64,000 bases of DNA from Dugong dugon (GCA_030035585.1 CM057468.1:50836145-50900144); one strand, 5' to 3'. Counted from the first letter of the stretch, positions 23,036 through 33,415 are shown. The notes: generated by a model from the letters alone, not told the origin. Numbers and translations are program-made.

Positions 23036-23544
23036 ACCTACTTACGTAAATGGCTCCACCATTCACCTAATTCTTAAAAAAAAACCCTAAGAGTTGTCCT
23101 TTTCTTCACCCCCACCATTCATAATCAAAATACATTGTAAATGTGTTTGCATTTCCCCATCTCCTTTTTGTCTAAACTAATGCAAAAGACACCTGACTAC
23201 TGGCAACACCCTGTTTGCCCTACTCCTTCTCCTTGCCTTGAATGTGGATTTGATGACAGGAGCTGTTGCAGCCATTTGTGAGTACAAAAGAAGGGGCATC
23301 AGAATCTCAGAGACATTAGCCTTGACATACTAAATCCCAAAGCCACACCTTCAGACGTCATGTTTTCAGTGAAAAATAATTCTTATTTGTGTAATCCAAA
23401 TTAGTAAGATTTTTTTCCTATTACTTGCAGGTGAAAGCACTACTAACTGATATACTTTCTCCCCCTACCCCTTCCCTTAATCAGTCCATATCAACACAGC
23501 ATCTGAAGAAGTCTTTTTTTTTTTTTTTTAATAACATAGCAGGA
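23036..23544. other. Unassigned interval
   Basis: The first part (to about 23200) may continue the sense L2 ('gtaaatggctccaccattca', 'agagttgtccttttcttcac'). The remainder is unassigned; poly-T at 23513-23529. Confidence 0.4.
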
Positions 23545-23895
23545 TTTTTTCAGTCACTGAATGTTTGCTGAGCACACACCATGTGTTATGAATATTTCTA
23601 GGTCCTCAGGATATACCAGTGAATGAAGCAAACAAAGACCCTCATCTTTGTAGAGCCTAGTGAGAGAAGAAACATAATGAATAAGTGAATTACGTAGTAT
23701 GTTATAGGATGATATGCACTGTATGGGGGAAAAGGAAGAATAAAGCAGGGTGAGGGAGATCAGACATGAGGGATGCAATTTTAAACAGTGTGGTCAGGAT
23801 AGGCTTCAAACAGAAGGTGATATCTAAGAAAAGACATGAAGAACCTGAGTGATAGTGGAGATAGTAGGAAGAGGTTGTATTCAGGGGCAGATTAT
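23545..23895 (-). mobile_element. L2 3' end
   Basis: 'actgaatgtttgctgagcac', 'ctaggtcctcaggatatacc', 'gcaattttaaacagtgtggt' and 'aacagaaggtgatatctaag' follow the antisense L2 3' order. Confidence 0.8.
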
Positions 23896-24270
23896 TCAAT
23901 AGGCAAGGTTAGCACGGTGCTTGCCTTGCTTACCAGATCATCTGTAGTGAACAATTTCACATGAGTTTCACTGCATCTTTGATTTTCACCACACCGTGTG
24001 AAATTGTTCACTACAGATTAGTAAGTAAGCACAAGTAACCCTGTGCTTACCTTACTTACTGGATCATCCACCCCTGTCAGGGATTTTAAATTTGAAAAGA
24101 GGCTTTGATTCTGCAGGAAGGTGCTGTGGGGTTGGAAGAGAGACAGATGTCGGCCATACCTAGAAGCAGAATCTTTGATACGGTGAAAAAATGTAAAATT
24201 GTTCACTACAGAGGATTTGCTAAGTAAGGTAGGCACTATGCTTACCTTGCCTATTGGATAATCAGTGTCT
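23896..24270. repeat. Fold-back / palindromic repeat array inside L2
   Basis: tctgtagtgaacaatttcaca (23941-23961) is followed 35 bp later by its exact 21-bp inverse (23997-24017). A third copy of the right arm lies near 24195-24214. The flanks carry recurring gtgcttaccttactta-type units (about 23917, 24043, 24239) and their inverses. Resembles a fold-back DNA transposon or a duplicated MITE; family unknown to me. It sits between two parts of one L2. Confidence 0.7.
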
Positions 24271-24985
24271 GTCTATCAAACATTTAAGAGGAGTAGATGT
24301 GGAATAAGCAGTCGGAAAATGTGAGTCAAGAGTTCAGATAACAGGTCTGCATGGCAGATACAAGTTTGTGGGCTTATAGATGGTATTTAAAGCCATGAGA
24401 TTATATGAGATCACTAAGACAGTGAGTGTAGTTAGAGAAGAAAAGAGGACAAAGGTCCAAGAACTGAGGTACTGCAGCATTAATAAGCTGGAGAGAAGAG
24501 GAACTAGCAGAAGAGATTGAGAAGAAGCAGGCAGTGAGTTTGGAGGAAAATCAGAAAATTGTGGTGATATGGAAGCCGTATGAAGAAAGTGTATCAAGGA
24601 GGAAAGAGTGATCACTGTGTCAATTGCTACTGATTGTCAAGTAAGATGAAGACTGAGAACCAATAGTTGGATTTAGCAACACTGAGGTCATTTGGTGACC
24701 TTGACAAGAACAGTTTTCATGAATTGTTGGGGGAGAAAGCCTGATTGGAATGGGAGAGTAGAGAGAGAGTAGGAGGAGAGTAATGGCAACTCCTTTGAGT
24801 TTTGTTGTAAAGCTGAGAAAAAAAAATTGGAGTGTAGCTGGAGAAGTGGGGTTTTTTTTTTTAAGGTGAGATAATAACAACACGTTTGTATGACGGGAAT
24901 GATAAGAATGGATTCTGTGGGAGAAAGGGGGACAATTTCTGGAGTGACATCCTTGAATATAAGTGGGAGAGTTGGCTTTTAGAGT
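24271..24985 (-). mobile_element. L2 LINE ORF2 region, antisense
   Basis: 'atagatggtatttaaagcca', 'gagtgtagttagagaagaaa', 'ccaagaactgaggtactgca' and 'gatcactgtgtcaattgcta' are the antisense of the conserved L2 reverse-transcriptase block. The minus-strand frame 24334-24615 and shadows derive from it. Confidence 0.85.
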
Positions 24986-25500
24986 GTATGGTTTTAAAAT
25001 ACGTCCACAATTTCTTTGATGCTCTTCCCTTTAAAAGGTGGTGCCTCCTCTCCCTGATTATGGGTTGGATTTAGTGAAGCGATTTTAACAGATGGAATGT
25101 ACCAGCAGTGATGATGTGTGACTTCTGATACTAGGTCATAAAAAGCATTGTAGCTTTTTTCTTGCTCTTTCTTGGATCACTTGCTCTGGGGGCAGCCAGC
25201 TGCCATGTTGTGAGAACACTGAAGCAGCCATATGGACAGGCCAATATGGTAAGGAACTGAGGCTTCCAGCCAACAGCCATGTGAGTGAGCCATTTTGGAA
25301 GCATATCCTCCAGACACAGCAAGCCTCAGGTGACTGCAGCCCCAACTGACACCTTAAAGGCAACCTCATGAGAGATTCTGAGCCAGAGCTACTTAGTTCA
25401 TTTGGTCTGTAAGTCAAAACTGTGAGATAATAAATATTTATTGTCTTAAGACCACCAGGTTTTGGGATTATTTGTTATACAGAAATTTATGACTAATACA
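24986..25500 (+). mobile_element. MLT1-type LTR
   Basis: 'gcttttttcttgctctttct', 'gccagctgccatgttgtgag', 'ccaacagccatgtgagtgag', 'gcaacctcatgagagattct', 'aaaactgtgagataataaat' and a 'tttatgactaataca' end: classic MLT1 (ERVL-MaLR) text in sense. It splits the L2 that continues at 25501. Confidence 0.8.
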
Positions 25501-26025
25501 GATTGAGAACCCAGGATAGTTCATTTATAGCAATAGGCAGTAAGGCAGAACAATTTAAGTACAGATGCTCTGGTAGATGAGAAATGAGAAATTTGTGAAG
25601 CTTCTCCTTGGGATTGCTTCAATATCTCATTGACATAGGAAGAAAGGTTATCAACTGAGAATGAGGATGGGAGAGGAGGTATTAGAGGTTTGAGGGTAAA
25701 GAAAAAGTTATGAAATAGTTGTCTTGGTTGAGAGGGAGGGAGCAGGAGTGGGGAGATATAGAATGGACCAGGGAAATGTAATAGGATTTCAGGCAATATT
25801 AAGGGCACAGAAAGGCACTGCACACAGTCATCAAATAAAATGAGACCAGTCAGTGTGGTTGTGTGTTTTTCTCCAACCAAATTCAACTGCTTTCTTGCAG
25901 AAGCACAGAGTAAGTGGAAAGTTGGATTGAACCAATGATGCAGTTTTGCCAGTAAGTACAATGATGCAAGACAGGGCAAAGTGAATGCAAGGGAGTGATT
26001 ATAAAAATCAGGCCAGCTGCCTTCT
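25501..26025 (-). mobile_element. L2 LINE, continuation
   Basis: 'gcttcaatatctcattgaca' and the purine-rich tract near 25660-25760 match the same L2 region as 15600-16000. The minus-strand frame 25521-25979 (152 codons) is decayed L2 antisense context. Confidence 0.65.
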
Positions 26026-26029
26026 TAAA

Positions 26030-26547
26030 AATCATTTCAGACTTCTGCTTCCAGGAACATGAAATAGACATATATTTCCTTAGCCTTCCCAGTAAGTACA
26101 ACCAAAAACTCTGGACGTTATACATAAAACAAACATTAGAAGACTCTGAAAGGTAGAGAAAAGAAAACAGACTGGCTAGAAAACTAAGGACACAAGAAAC
26201 AACCCATTTGTGAGTTCCCTGAATTTTCGTTTTGCCTCATATATCCCAGATGGAAGAAGCCAGCAACCTGAAAATGCCAACAGGAGTGGACAGGACAGAA
26301 AAAGCCTGCTGTCTCTAGCTGAAAGGTCAGGAAAGAGGCAGCCTAGCAGCCATAAAACTTTTAGACAATAACTGCTCTGCTCCAACGAAATACCACCCAC
26401 CCCCACCACGCCAACAAAGACTGAGTGGGGAGCCTAGACTTCCACCTAGAAAGGTATAATGAGGAACCCCCAACATCCCCTCTGGGATGGTGTCAGGGGG
26501 GGCCAAATAAGGAGCTGTAACTTTCATCTCCAGTGGATGATAATGAA
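26030..26547 (+). mobile_element. L1M-type 5' region, sense, left part
   Basis: 'agtacaaccaaaaactctgg', 'gaaagaggcagcctagcagc' and 'gactgagtggggagcctaga' form a block that also occurs at 45060-45287 ('gaaagaggcagcttagcaag', 'agtggggaacctagact'). It continues at 27217 after the SINE/RTE insertion into text typical of the leader upstream of L1M ORF1. Confidence 0.6.
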
Positions 26548-26661
26548 GGAGCCCTGGTGGCACAGAGGTTAAGTGCTTAGCTGCTAACCGAAAGGTTGGC
26601 GATTCAAACATACCAGCCACTCCGCCAGAGAAAGATGTGGCAGTCTGCTTCCTTAAAGATT
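26548..26661 (+). mobile_element. AfroSINE (gagccc subtype), left half
   Basis: Head ggagccctggtggcacagag, 'aggttggcgattcaaacata', 'gaaagatgtggcagtctgct', then an RTE insertion. The right half is 27102-27203. TSD of the SINE: ggatgataatga (26535-26546) and ggatggtaatga (27204-27215). Confidence 0.93.
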
Positions 26662-27101
26662 GTTGTTGTTGTTAGGTGACCTAGAGTCAGTTCCGACTCA
26701 TAGCAACCCCATGTACAACAGAGGGAAACACTGCCAGGTCCTGCACCATCCTCACAATCTTTGCTATGCTTAAGCCCATTATTGCAGTAACTGTATCAAT
26801 CCATCTTGTTGAGGGTCTTCCTCTGTTTTGCTGATCTTTTACTTTATCAAGCATGTTGTCCTTACCAGAGACTGGTCCCTCCTGATAACATATCCAAAGT
26901 ACATAAGATGAAGTCTTGCCATCCTTGCTTCTAAAGAGCATTCTGGCTGTATTTCTTTCAAGACAGATTTAATCATTCTTCTGGAGGTTCATGGTATATT
27001 CAATATTCTTTGCCAACACCGTAATTCAAAGACGTCAATTCTTCTTTGGTCTCCCTTTGCCTTGTCCAGCTTTCACATGCATATGAGGCGACTGAAAATA
27101 A
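26662..27101 (-). mobile_element. RTE (BovB-like) 3' end inserted into the AfroSINE
   Basis: Begins gttgttgttgttaggtgacc (the complement of a caacaac tail), then 'tccatcttgttgagggtctt', 'cctgataacatatccaaagt', 'gcatatgaggcgactgaaaa'. Flanked by cttaaagatt at 26652-26661 and 27102-27111. The minus frame 26687-26941 is RTE-derived. Confidence 0.92.
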
Positions 27102-27203
27102 CTTAAAGATTACAGCTGTGGAAACCCTCTGGGGCAGCTCTGCTCTGTCCTATAGGGTCACTATGAATTGGAATCTACTCAATGGCAATAAGTTTTGGTT
27201 TTT
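27102..27203 (+). mobile_element. AfroSINE, right half
   Basis: Resumes at the duplicated 'cttaaagattacagct', then 'ctctggggcagctctgctct' and 'aattggaatctactcaatgg' with a T/G tail. Confidence 0.92.
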
Positions 27204-27216
27204 GGATGGTAATGAG

Positions 27217-27544
27217 GCCCTCCTCACATGATGTCAGTGGAGATGTCCTGGGGAGCAAGGACACCCATTGCCACCCAGCAGTATGGGGAGTCCTTTCCCT
27301 GAGGAGTCAATAAAGGTCAGGTGGGAACTTTGGACTTCTACCTCAATGTGGCAATAATGAAGCAGTGCCTCTACTCCTCCCTCTGGAGTGGTGTGAGAAA
27401 AAAGCAGTTAACACAGAAAGTATAAATAAGACCCAGAGTCTCGTAACATAATATGAAAACGTCCAGGTTACAATCAAAAATCACTCATCATACCAAGGGC
27501 TGGAAAGATCTCAAAATGAAAGAAAAAAGACAACCAATAGATGC
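27217..27544 (+). mobile_element. L1M-type 5' region, right part
   Basis: 'gaaaacgtccaggttacaat', 'aaaaatcactcatcatacca', 'ggaaagatctcaaaatgaaa' and 'gacaaccaatagatgcc' match the text that precedes ORF1 in old mammalian L1s. Confidence 0.7.
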
Positions 27545-27753
27545 CATCTTAGTTACCTAACGCTGCCATAACACAAATACCACAACTGGGTGGCTTTAAA
27601 GAACAGAAATTTATTTTCTCATAATTCTGGAGGCTAGAAGTCCAAACCAGAGTCTTGGGCATGTAGATTCATTCCTTTTTGGTAGTCACAGGTGTTCCTT
27701 GGTTCCTTGGTGTTCCTTGGCTTGTAGAAAATCCTCACATGGTGTTTCTTCCC

Positions 27754-27816
<63 letters not shown>

Positions 27817-27915
27817 TGCATATACTCTGGTTTTTTCATAACTCAAAAGTGATTAGGTTTAGGATCCACTTAACCCATACCTAGTTGAGGCATTACCTCA
27901 AATGATCAATTGATT
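27545..27915 (-). mobile_element. MaLR-like LTR, antisense, with a (TG)n expansion
   Basis: 'catcttagttacctaacgct', 'ggtggctttaaagaacagaa', 'ttctggaggctagaagtcca'. After the microsatellite, 'gtgattaggtttaggatcca' matches 20186-20205. The left border interrupts L1M; the right end is truncated. Confidence 0.75.
27756..27815. repeat. (TG)n microsatellite, about 30 units
   Basis: Uninterrupted TG dinucleotide run inside the LTR. The long frames over it are repeats of CV or HT and not genes. Confidence 0.97.
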
Positions 27916-27939
27916 ATTTTATATTTAATTGCAAAAAAA

Positions 27940-28198
27940 GTGTACACAAATGTTCACAACAGCTTTTTTAACAATAGAAAAAAATAGCTGGAAATAACCC
28001 AGATATCCTTCAACAGGTGAATGATTAAACAAACTGTGGCACGTCCATACCATGGAATACTACTCAGCAATAAAAAAGAAAGAACTACTGATATATGCAA
28101 TAAACTGTATGAATATCCAGAGAACTATGCTGAGAAAAACACAAGTCCCAAAAGTTATATACCATGTAAGTCCATTTATATAACACTCTTTTTTTCTT
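27940..28198 (+). mobile_element. Old L1 ORF2 3' end fragment
   Basis: 'gtacacaaatgttcacaaca', 'ataacccagatatccttcaa', 'ccataccatggaatactact' and 'cagcaataaaaaagaaag' are the sense text of the L1 ORF2 C-terminal region. Confidence 0.8.
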
Positions 28199-28204
28199 GG
28201 ATTC

Positions 28205-29268
28205 ACGTTCTTTTTTAAATTTTATTGTGCTTTAGGTGGAAGTTTACAGAGAAAATTAGTTTCTCATTCCAAAATTTATACACAAATTGTTTTGTGACAT
28301 TGATTGCAATCCCCGCATAGTGTCAGCACTCTCCCCTTTCCCCTTCCACCCCAAGTTCCTTGTGTTCATTAGTCCACTTTTCCTGTCCCTTCCTGCCTTT
28401 TCATCTTTGTTTTTGGGCAGGTGTTGCCCATTTGGTCTCATATACTTGATTGAACTAAGAAGCACTTCCCCACCTGTGTTATTGTTTGTTTTATAGGCCT
28501 GTCTAAACTTTGGCTAAAAGGTGGGCTTTGGGAGTGGCTTCAGTTCTGAGTCAGCAGGGTGTCTGTGGGACACAGAGTTAGGGGTTCCTCCAGTCACCCT
28601 CAGACCAGTAAGTCTGGGTTTCTTTTTTTTGTGAACTTGAATTTTTTCTACGTGTTTCTCCCGCTCTGGCCGAGACCCTCTATTGTGATCCCTGCCAGAA
28701 TTTACATCTGGATTCTCAATTCTGTTCCATTGGTCTATGTTATCTGTTGTTGTACCAGTACCAGGCTGTTTTGAGTACCGTGGCAGTATAACAGGTTCTA
28801 AAATCACTTTGTTCTTCTTCTTGAGTAATGCTTTACTTATCCAAGGCCTCTTCCCTTTCCATATGAAGTTGGTGATCTGTTTCTCCATCTCATTAAAAAA
28901 TGCCAGTGGAGTCTGGATCAGGATTGCATTCTATCTGTAGATCGCTTTGGGTAGGATTGAACTTTTCACAAAGTTGAGTCTTCCTATCCATGAACAAGAC
29001 ATGTTTTTCCACTTATGCAGCTCTCTTTTGGTTTCTTGCAGTAGTGTCTTGTAGTTTTCATTGTATAGGTCTTTCACATCTCTGGTTAGATTTATTCCTA
29101 AGTATTTTATCTTCTTGTGGGCTATTGTAAATGGTATTGATTTGGTGATTTCCTCTTCGAAGTTCTCTTTGTTGGTGTAGAGGAAGCCAACTGATTTTTG
29201 TACGTTTATCTTGTATCCTGATACTTTGGTGAAATCTTCTATTAGTTCCATCAGAGAGGCTTTTTCTT
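28205..29268 (-). mobile_element. Young-type L1 with internal deletion, antisense
   Basis: The 3' UTR tail ('ctttaggtggaagtttacag') and 3' UTR run to about 28699, then the sequence jumps directly into ORF2 polymerase/thumb text ('gttccattggtctatgt', 'taccaggctgttttgagtac'). The intervening 3' UTR and ORF2 C-terminus seen in 541-2622 are missing. Confidence 0.85.
28514..29251 (-). pseudogene. L1 ORF2 remnant (region after the polymerase core)
   Basis: The minus-strand frame 28931-29251 includes [37 protein letters not shown] and a [20 protein letters not shown] stretch, all hallmarks of mammalian L1 ORF2 downstream of the FADD catalytic site. A second frame (28514-28888) has EKQITNFIWKGKRPWISKA and DNIDQWNRIENPD. 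A frameshift and deletion separate them and the catalytic motifs are absent, so it is a dead fragment. Confidence 0.88.
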
Positions 29269-29289
29269 ACCTGTGGAGCCTGTGGACAG

Positions 29290-29520
29290 GACAGTGCAGG
29301 ACAGAAGTTAAAGCCCCAAAGCCAGGTTGCCTGGGTCTGAATCACAGTGCTTCCATCTAATAGCTGTAAGACCTTGGGCATCATACTTAATATCTCAGTA
29401 ACTTCATCTCTAAAATGGGCACACTATTAGTTTCTCCTTCATAAAGTTGTTATGAGGATTAAATGGGTTAGCATATGTAAATCATTTTAACTAGTATCAG
29501 GACCTCAATAAAGACCACCA
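29290..29520 (+). mobile_element. MIR SINE
   Basis: 'cctgggtctgaatcacagtg', 'ctgtaagaccttgggcatca', 'catctctaaaatgggcacac', 'aagttgttatgaggattaaa': near full-length MIR in sense. Confidence 0.88.
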
Positions 29521-29567
29521 CATCTTTCATTACCTGAAAATTCTCCACCTGTTACTCTCTGTCTCGC

Positions 29568-29745
29568 TGGTTCTCAGAGTGGGATTCCTGGACCAGTAGT
29601 GTCACCATTACCTGGGAACTTGTGAGAAACGCAGAATTTCAAGCCCTATCCCAGACATACTGAAACTCTGGGAGTAGGGCCCAGCACCTTGTGTTTTAAA
29701 CTGTGCTCCAGGTGACTGATGCATACTATCTGAGAGCCACTGGCA
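29568..29745 (+). mobile_element. MER5A-type hAT MITE
   Basis: 'ctggttctcagagtgggatt', 'accattacctgggaacttgt', 'acgcagaatttcaagcccta' and a final 'atctgagagccactg' match MER5A end to end, with the inverted terminal text at both ends. Confidence 0.88.
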
Positions 29746-29756
29746 TGTCTCACCTT

Positions 29757-29940
29757 CTATTTATTTCCTTAATATCACTTTTATCAGTTAGACATTATTT
29801 TTCTATTTATTTACATGAATAATGCCTGTCTCTCCAATGAAGTATTCCATGAGGTAAACTTGTCAATCTTGTTCACTACTGTAGTCTCAACTAGCATAGC
29901 ATAGTACTTGGCAAAAAATAGATTAATGAATGAATGAACT
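29757..29940 (+). mobile_element. L2 3' end, sense
   Basis: 'tctccaatgaagtattccat', 'gtcaatcttgttcactactg', 'gcatagtacttggcaaaaaa' and terminal 'taatgaatgaatgaa' match the L2 3' end. Confidence 0.75.
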
Positions 29941-30332
29941 TGGTCAAGACCATATATTTATTAAATAACTGAACTGATTGATGTTGACTCCAGGCTGGGC
30001 TTGCTCCCTCTGACATGCCAAGAATCCATGACACCCTAATTCTTAGTCCTAACTCAGCAGCCTCAAGTTCCTCCTCTGTGGTTATGCAAGACAGAAGTCT
30101 CTGGCATGTGAAAAACCTAACTCCCAAACTTCATTTTAAGTACAAATATAGGCACAATTGAGCCAGGGACTCTGGAAATGAGTGCTCCCTCTTTGTATTG
30201 TGCTGTGTTGGCCACTTCATTGTTTTTCTTGTGATTGGCAGCGGGATCCTTTCCTGTCATGGCAACAGGTCACCCTTTCCAGGTGGATTTTAGTGGTGAA
30301 GGCCAAGAGTCTCCTTCTGTCCAGGAGGCTAC
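29941..30332. other. Unassigned; possible MIR remnant at the left
   Basis: 29941-30000 resembles the antisense MIR end ('aagaccatatatttattaaa'). The rest up to the LTR is unassigned. Confidence 0.4.
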
Positions 30333-30850
30333 TGTCTTGGTTATCTAGTGCTGCTATAACAGAAATACCACAAGTGGATGGCTTTAACAAAGAGAAATTG
30401 ATTGTCTCACAGGCTAGTAGGCTAGAAGTCCAAATTCAGGGTGCCAGCTCCAGGGGAAGGCTTTCTCTCTCTCTGTCGGCTCTGGAGGAAGGTCTTTGTC
30501 ATCAGTCTTCCCCAGTCAAGGAGTTTCTCAGCACAGGGACCCTGGGTCCAAAGGACTCGCTCTACTCCTGGCACTACTTTATTGATGGTATGAAGTCCTC
30601 ATGTCTCTCTGCTCGCTTCTCTCTTTTATATCTCAAAAGAGATTAAGACACAACCTAATCTTGTAGATTGAATCCTGCCTCATTAACATCACTGCCACTA
30701 ATCTCACCTCATTAATATCATAGAGGTAGGATTTACAACACATAGGAAAATCACATCAGATGACAAAATGGTAGACAATCACACAATACTGGAATCATGG
30801 TGTAGCCAAGCTGACACACATTTTTAGGGAACACAATTCAATCCATAACA
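30333..30850 (-). mobile_element. MaLR-like solo LTR, antisense, 518 bp, 5-bp TSD
   Basis: Starts tgtcttggttatctagtgct, ends 'acaattcaatccataaca'. gctac at 30328-30332 and 30851-30855 is the TSD. Same family as 46886-47378 (reverse), 57003-57506 and 58325-61962. The 154-codon frame here (30182-30646) is chance. Confidence 0.9.
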
Positions 30851-30855
30851 GCTAC

Positions 30856-31745
30856 CTAACATCTCAGTTTGGAGTGATTCCCTTTTCAGCTTGGATTTTA
30901 GGGGAGAGAAGACTCAATGCATCAGTACTCACATGCTTTCCCATGATGTCAGCCTCTGTTAGTTTTTCTCCTACTCTGGCTGTTCCATCTCTGTCTCCTC
31001 TGCGGGATTCTCTTCCTCTACTTCTAGCCACTTCAGTGTTAGTGATCTCAGGGTCCTATCAATCCCTTCACATGCATATTTCTTTAAAAGAGCCCTGGTG
31101 GCACAGTGGTTAACGACTCGCCTGCTAACCAAAGATCGGTGGTTAGAAACCCACCAGCCTCTCTGTGGGAGAAAGATGTGGTAGTCTATTTCCATAAAGA
31201 TTACAGTCTTAGAAACCCTACTCTGTCCTTTAGGGTCACTATGAGTCGAAATCAACTGGATGACAATGGGAGTTTGTTTGTTTTTTGGTTTTCTTTGATA
31301 CATTCTTTGGATAATGCTCTTCAGGATTTCTAACTCAGACCCATTTGGTGGGACAGTCAAAGGAATTGCAACTCAGCATGCCCAAGATTAAGTGATTTAT
31401 TTTTCCTTTCCCCTTTTCTTTGCACTCTCTTCTAAGTCTTCAGTGGCATTACTATCTACCCAGTTATCCAAGGGAGAAATCTGGGAGTGATTCTTGGCTT
31501 CTCCCTTTATCTTACTTCCTATAGCTTATCAGTGTCTCAGTCCTTGAAATTCTACTCCCTTATGTCTCCTATCATCCCCTTAGCCCCTCTCCAGTGCTCC
31601 TCAGGGTGCTGCACTGTACCATGCTGCAGCCCTGTTGCAATGTTTTAAGACCTCACCTAGACAGTTTTAATCATGTAACTAATGTCTTTGTTACTGGTCT
31701 TATATCTCTATACACCCCCACACAACTACATTACAATTAAATAAG
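30856..31745 (+). mobile_element. L2 LINE, sense, split by AfroSINE
   Basis: 'cactctggctgttccatctc'-like text, 'tgatctcagggtcctatcaa' and, beyond the SINE, 'ggagtgattcttggcttctc' and 'ctggtcttatatctctatac' follow the L2 ORF2 3' order. Diverged. Confidence 0.6.
31090..31284 (+). mobile_element. AfroSINE (gagccc subtype)
   Basis: 'gagccctggtggcacagtgg', 'gagaaagatgtggtagtcta', 'attacagtcttagaaaccct', 'gagtcgaaatcaactggatg', T/G-rich tail. Confidence 0.93.
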
Positions 31746-31764
31746 GTTCTGAAATGCAAACTTG

Positions 31765-32345
31765 GTTCTTTTTTAAAATAGTATTTTATTGTGTTTTCGG
31801 TGAAAGTTTACACAGCAAATTAGGTTCCCATTTCACAATTTCTATACAAATTGTTCAATGACATTAATTATATTTTTTTACAATGTATCAACATTCTCTT
31901 TAATTGTGTTCTGGTTGTTCCATTTCCAGTACTCTAGTTTCCCTGTCCCCTTCTCATTTTTGCTTTAGAGTAATTGTTGAGCTTTCAGTCTCATATAGAA
32001 GGTTTTTTAAATGGAGCTCTGTACTCAGAGGCAATATCCTTTAGTTTGTGTGTCAGTCTGTTATTTTGCTAAAAGGTGACCTCAGGGGGTAGTTTAGGTT
32101 CAAGGTTTAAAGAATATCTCAGGATGATAGTCTTAGGGAGTGCTTTAGTTTCAAGTGGTCCAGTAAGTCTGGGCTTTTTAAGAATTTGAGTTATGTTCCG
32201 TGTTTTTCTCCCATTCTATCAAGGTCCATCTATTGTGGCCCTGATCAGAACAGTGGATAGTGGTAGCTGGGCACCACCTAGTTCTTCTGGTATCAGGGCA
32301 GATGAGGCTGTGGCTCCTGTAGGCTATTAGCCCTGTAGATTAATT
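31765..32345 (-). mobile_element. L1 3' UTR, antisense (older copy)
   Basis: 'ttgtgttttcggtgaaagtt' tail, 'ttctatacaaattgttcaat', 'ccagtaagtctgggcttttt', 'gaacagtggatagtggtagc': matches the same 3' UTR block as 1080-1440, more diverged. Confidence 0.8.
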
Positions 32346-32985
32346 TCTTCTCCAAGAAATTTGGCCCTTTTTGATCCATTGCTTAAAATGATTTCAAAGG
32401 TTCCAATACTTCTCCAGATATCTCTATCTCTGTGTTTTGCTTCAAAACCAGTACTACCTCCATACTGGCCCTAGCTACTAGCGTCATTTTCTTTCCAAGG
32501 TCTTTTTTGAGCTTATTCTCAATTAGCCAGGGAGAAATGAACATGCTCTCCTATAAGCCCACCAGTATTAGTTAGGTTTTGCTTCAATAACAGCAACTCT
32601 AAATTAGGATAACAAACACTTATCTCTTGCTCATTTACATGAGTGCTGAGGGGTGAGCTGTGGCTCTGCTCTAGGCTGCAGATGGACTGGGGTCTGCTTC
32701 ATATGCCTCTGCATTCCTGGACCCAGGTCGAACAGGTCCCTGTTCCCCAGGACCTGCTATTCTTGTGACAGGTCTCACAAGTGTAAATAAGAGGCCTAAC
32801 TGAAGCACACGGTTCCATTTAAAACAGCTGCTTTCCTGTGATCTACATCATGTCTGCTCACATTTTATTGGCCAAAGGAAGTCATATGGCCAAGCCCAAA
32901 GGACTACCCCTAGAAAAGGACAGAATGAATACCTGGGAACAATCCTACAGTTTACCCCACTGTCCAACACCTGGCACATATAGCC
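32346..32985. other. Unassigned, probably old repeat
   Basis: 32565-32985 reads like a mammal-wide repeat ('acattttattggccaaagga', 'agtcatatggccaagcccaa'), but I cannot name the family. No gene seen. Confidence 0.4.
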
Positions 32986-32996
32986 TATAGGACTAT

Positions 32997-33199
32997 CCAA
33001 ACCCACTGCTGTTGAGTCGATCATGACTCACAGCAACCCTATAGGACAGAGTAGAACTGCCCTGTACAGTTTCCGAAGCTGTAACTCTTTACGGAAGAAG
33101 ACTGCCACATCTTCCTCCTGCAGAGCAACTGGTAGGTTTAAACCTCGGTCCTTTTGGTTAGCAGCTGAGCACTCTAACCACTGTACCACCAGGTCTCCT
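32997..33199 (-). mobile_element. AfroSINE, antisense, with 11-bp TSD
   Basis: 'ctgctgttgagtcgatcatg', 'cctataggacagagtagaac', 'ggttagcagctgagcactct', 'gtaccaccaggtctcc'. TSD tataggactat at 32986-32996 and 33200-33210. Confidence 0.95.
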
Positions 33200-33239
33200 T
33201 ATAGGACTATAGCCTATATTAAAAAAAAAAGTAAACAAA

Positions 33240-33290
33240 CAAACATAAAAATCCTGTTGCTGTCGAATCAGTTCTGACTCAGAGCAACCT
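33240..33290 (-). mobile_element. AfroSINE end fragment, antisense
   Basis: 'tgttgctgtcgaatcagttc' and 'tgactcagagcaacc' are the 3' end complement only; it stops abruptly. Confidence 0.8.
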
Positions 33291-33415
33291 TTTATTTATC
33301 TATCTTTCTCCTTGACTTTAAGCTCCTTGAAGGTAGAGTCTCATTTGGTCTTTTATAACTTACCAGGACTTAATATAGTTTCTGAATGGATAAATGAGTT
33401 AATGATGATGACCCT
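33291..33415 (+). mobile_element. L2 3' end, sense
   Basis: 'gactttaagctccttgaagg', 'gagtctcatttggtctttta' and 'atggataaatgagt' match the L2 terminus. Confidence 0.7.

Noticed and set aside
27634..27884. ORFs rich in HT or CV dipeptides
   Set aside because: They are translations of a (TG)n microsatellite.
30182..30646. 154-codon plus-strand ORF
   Set aside because: It spans the border of a solo LTR and its flank, with no domain; a chance frame.
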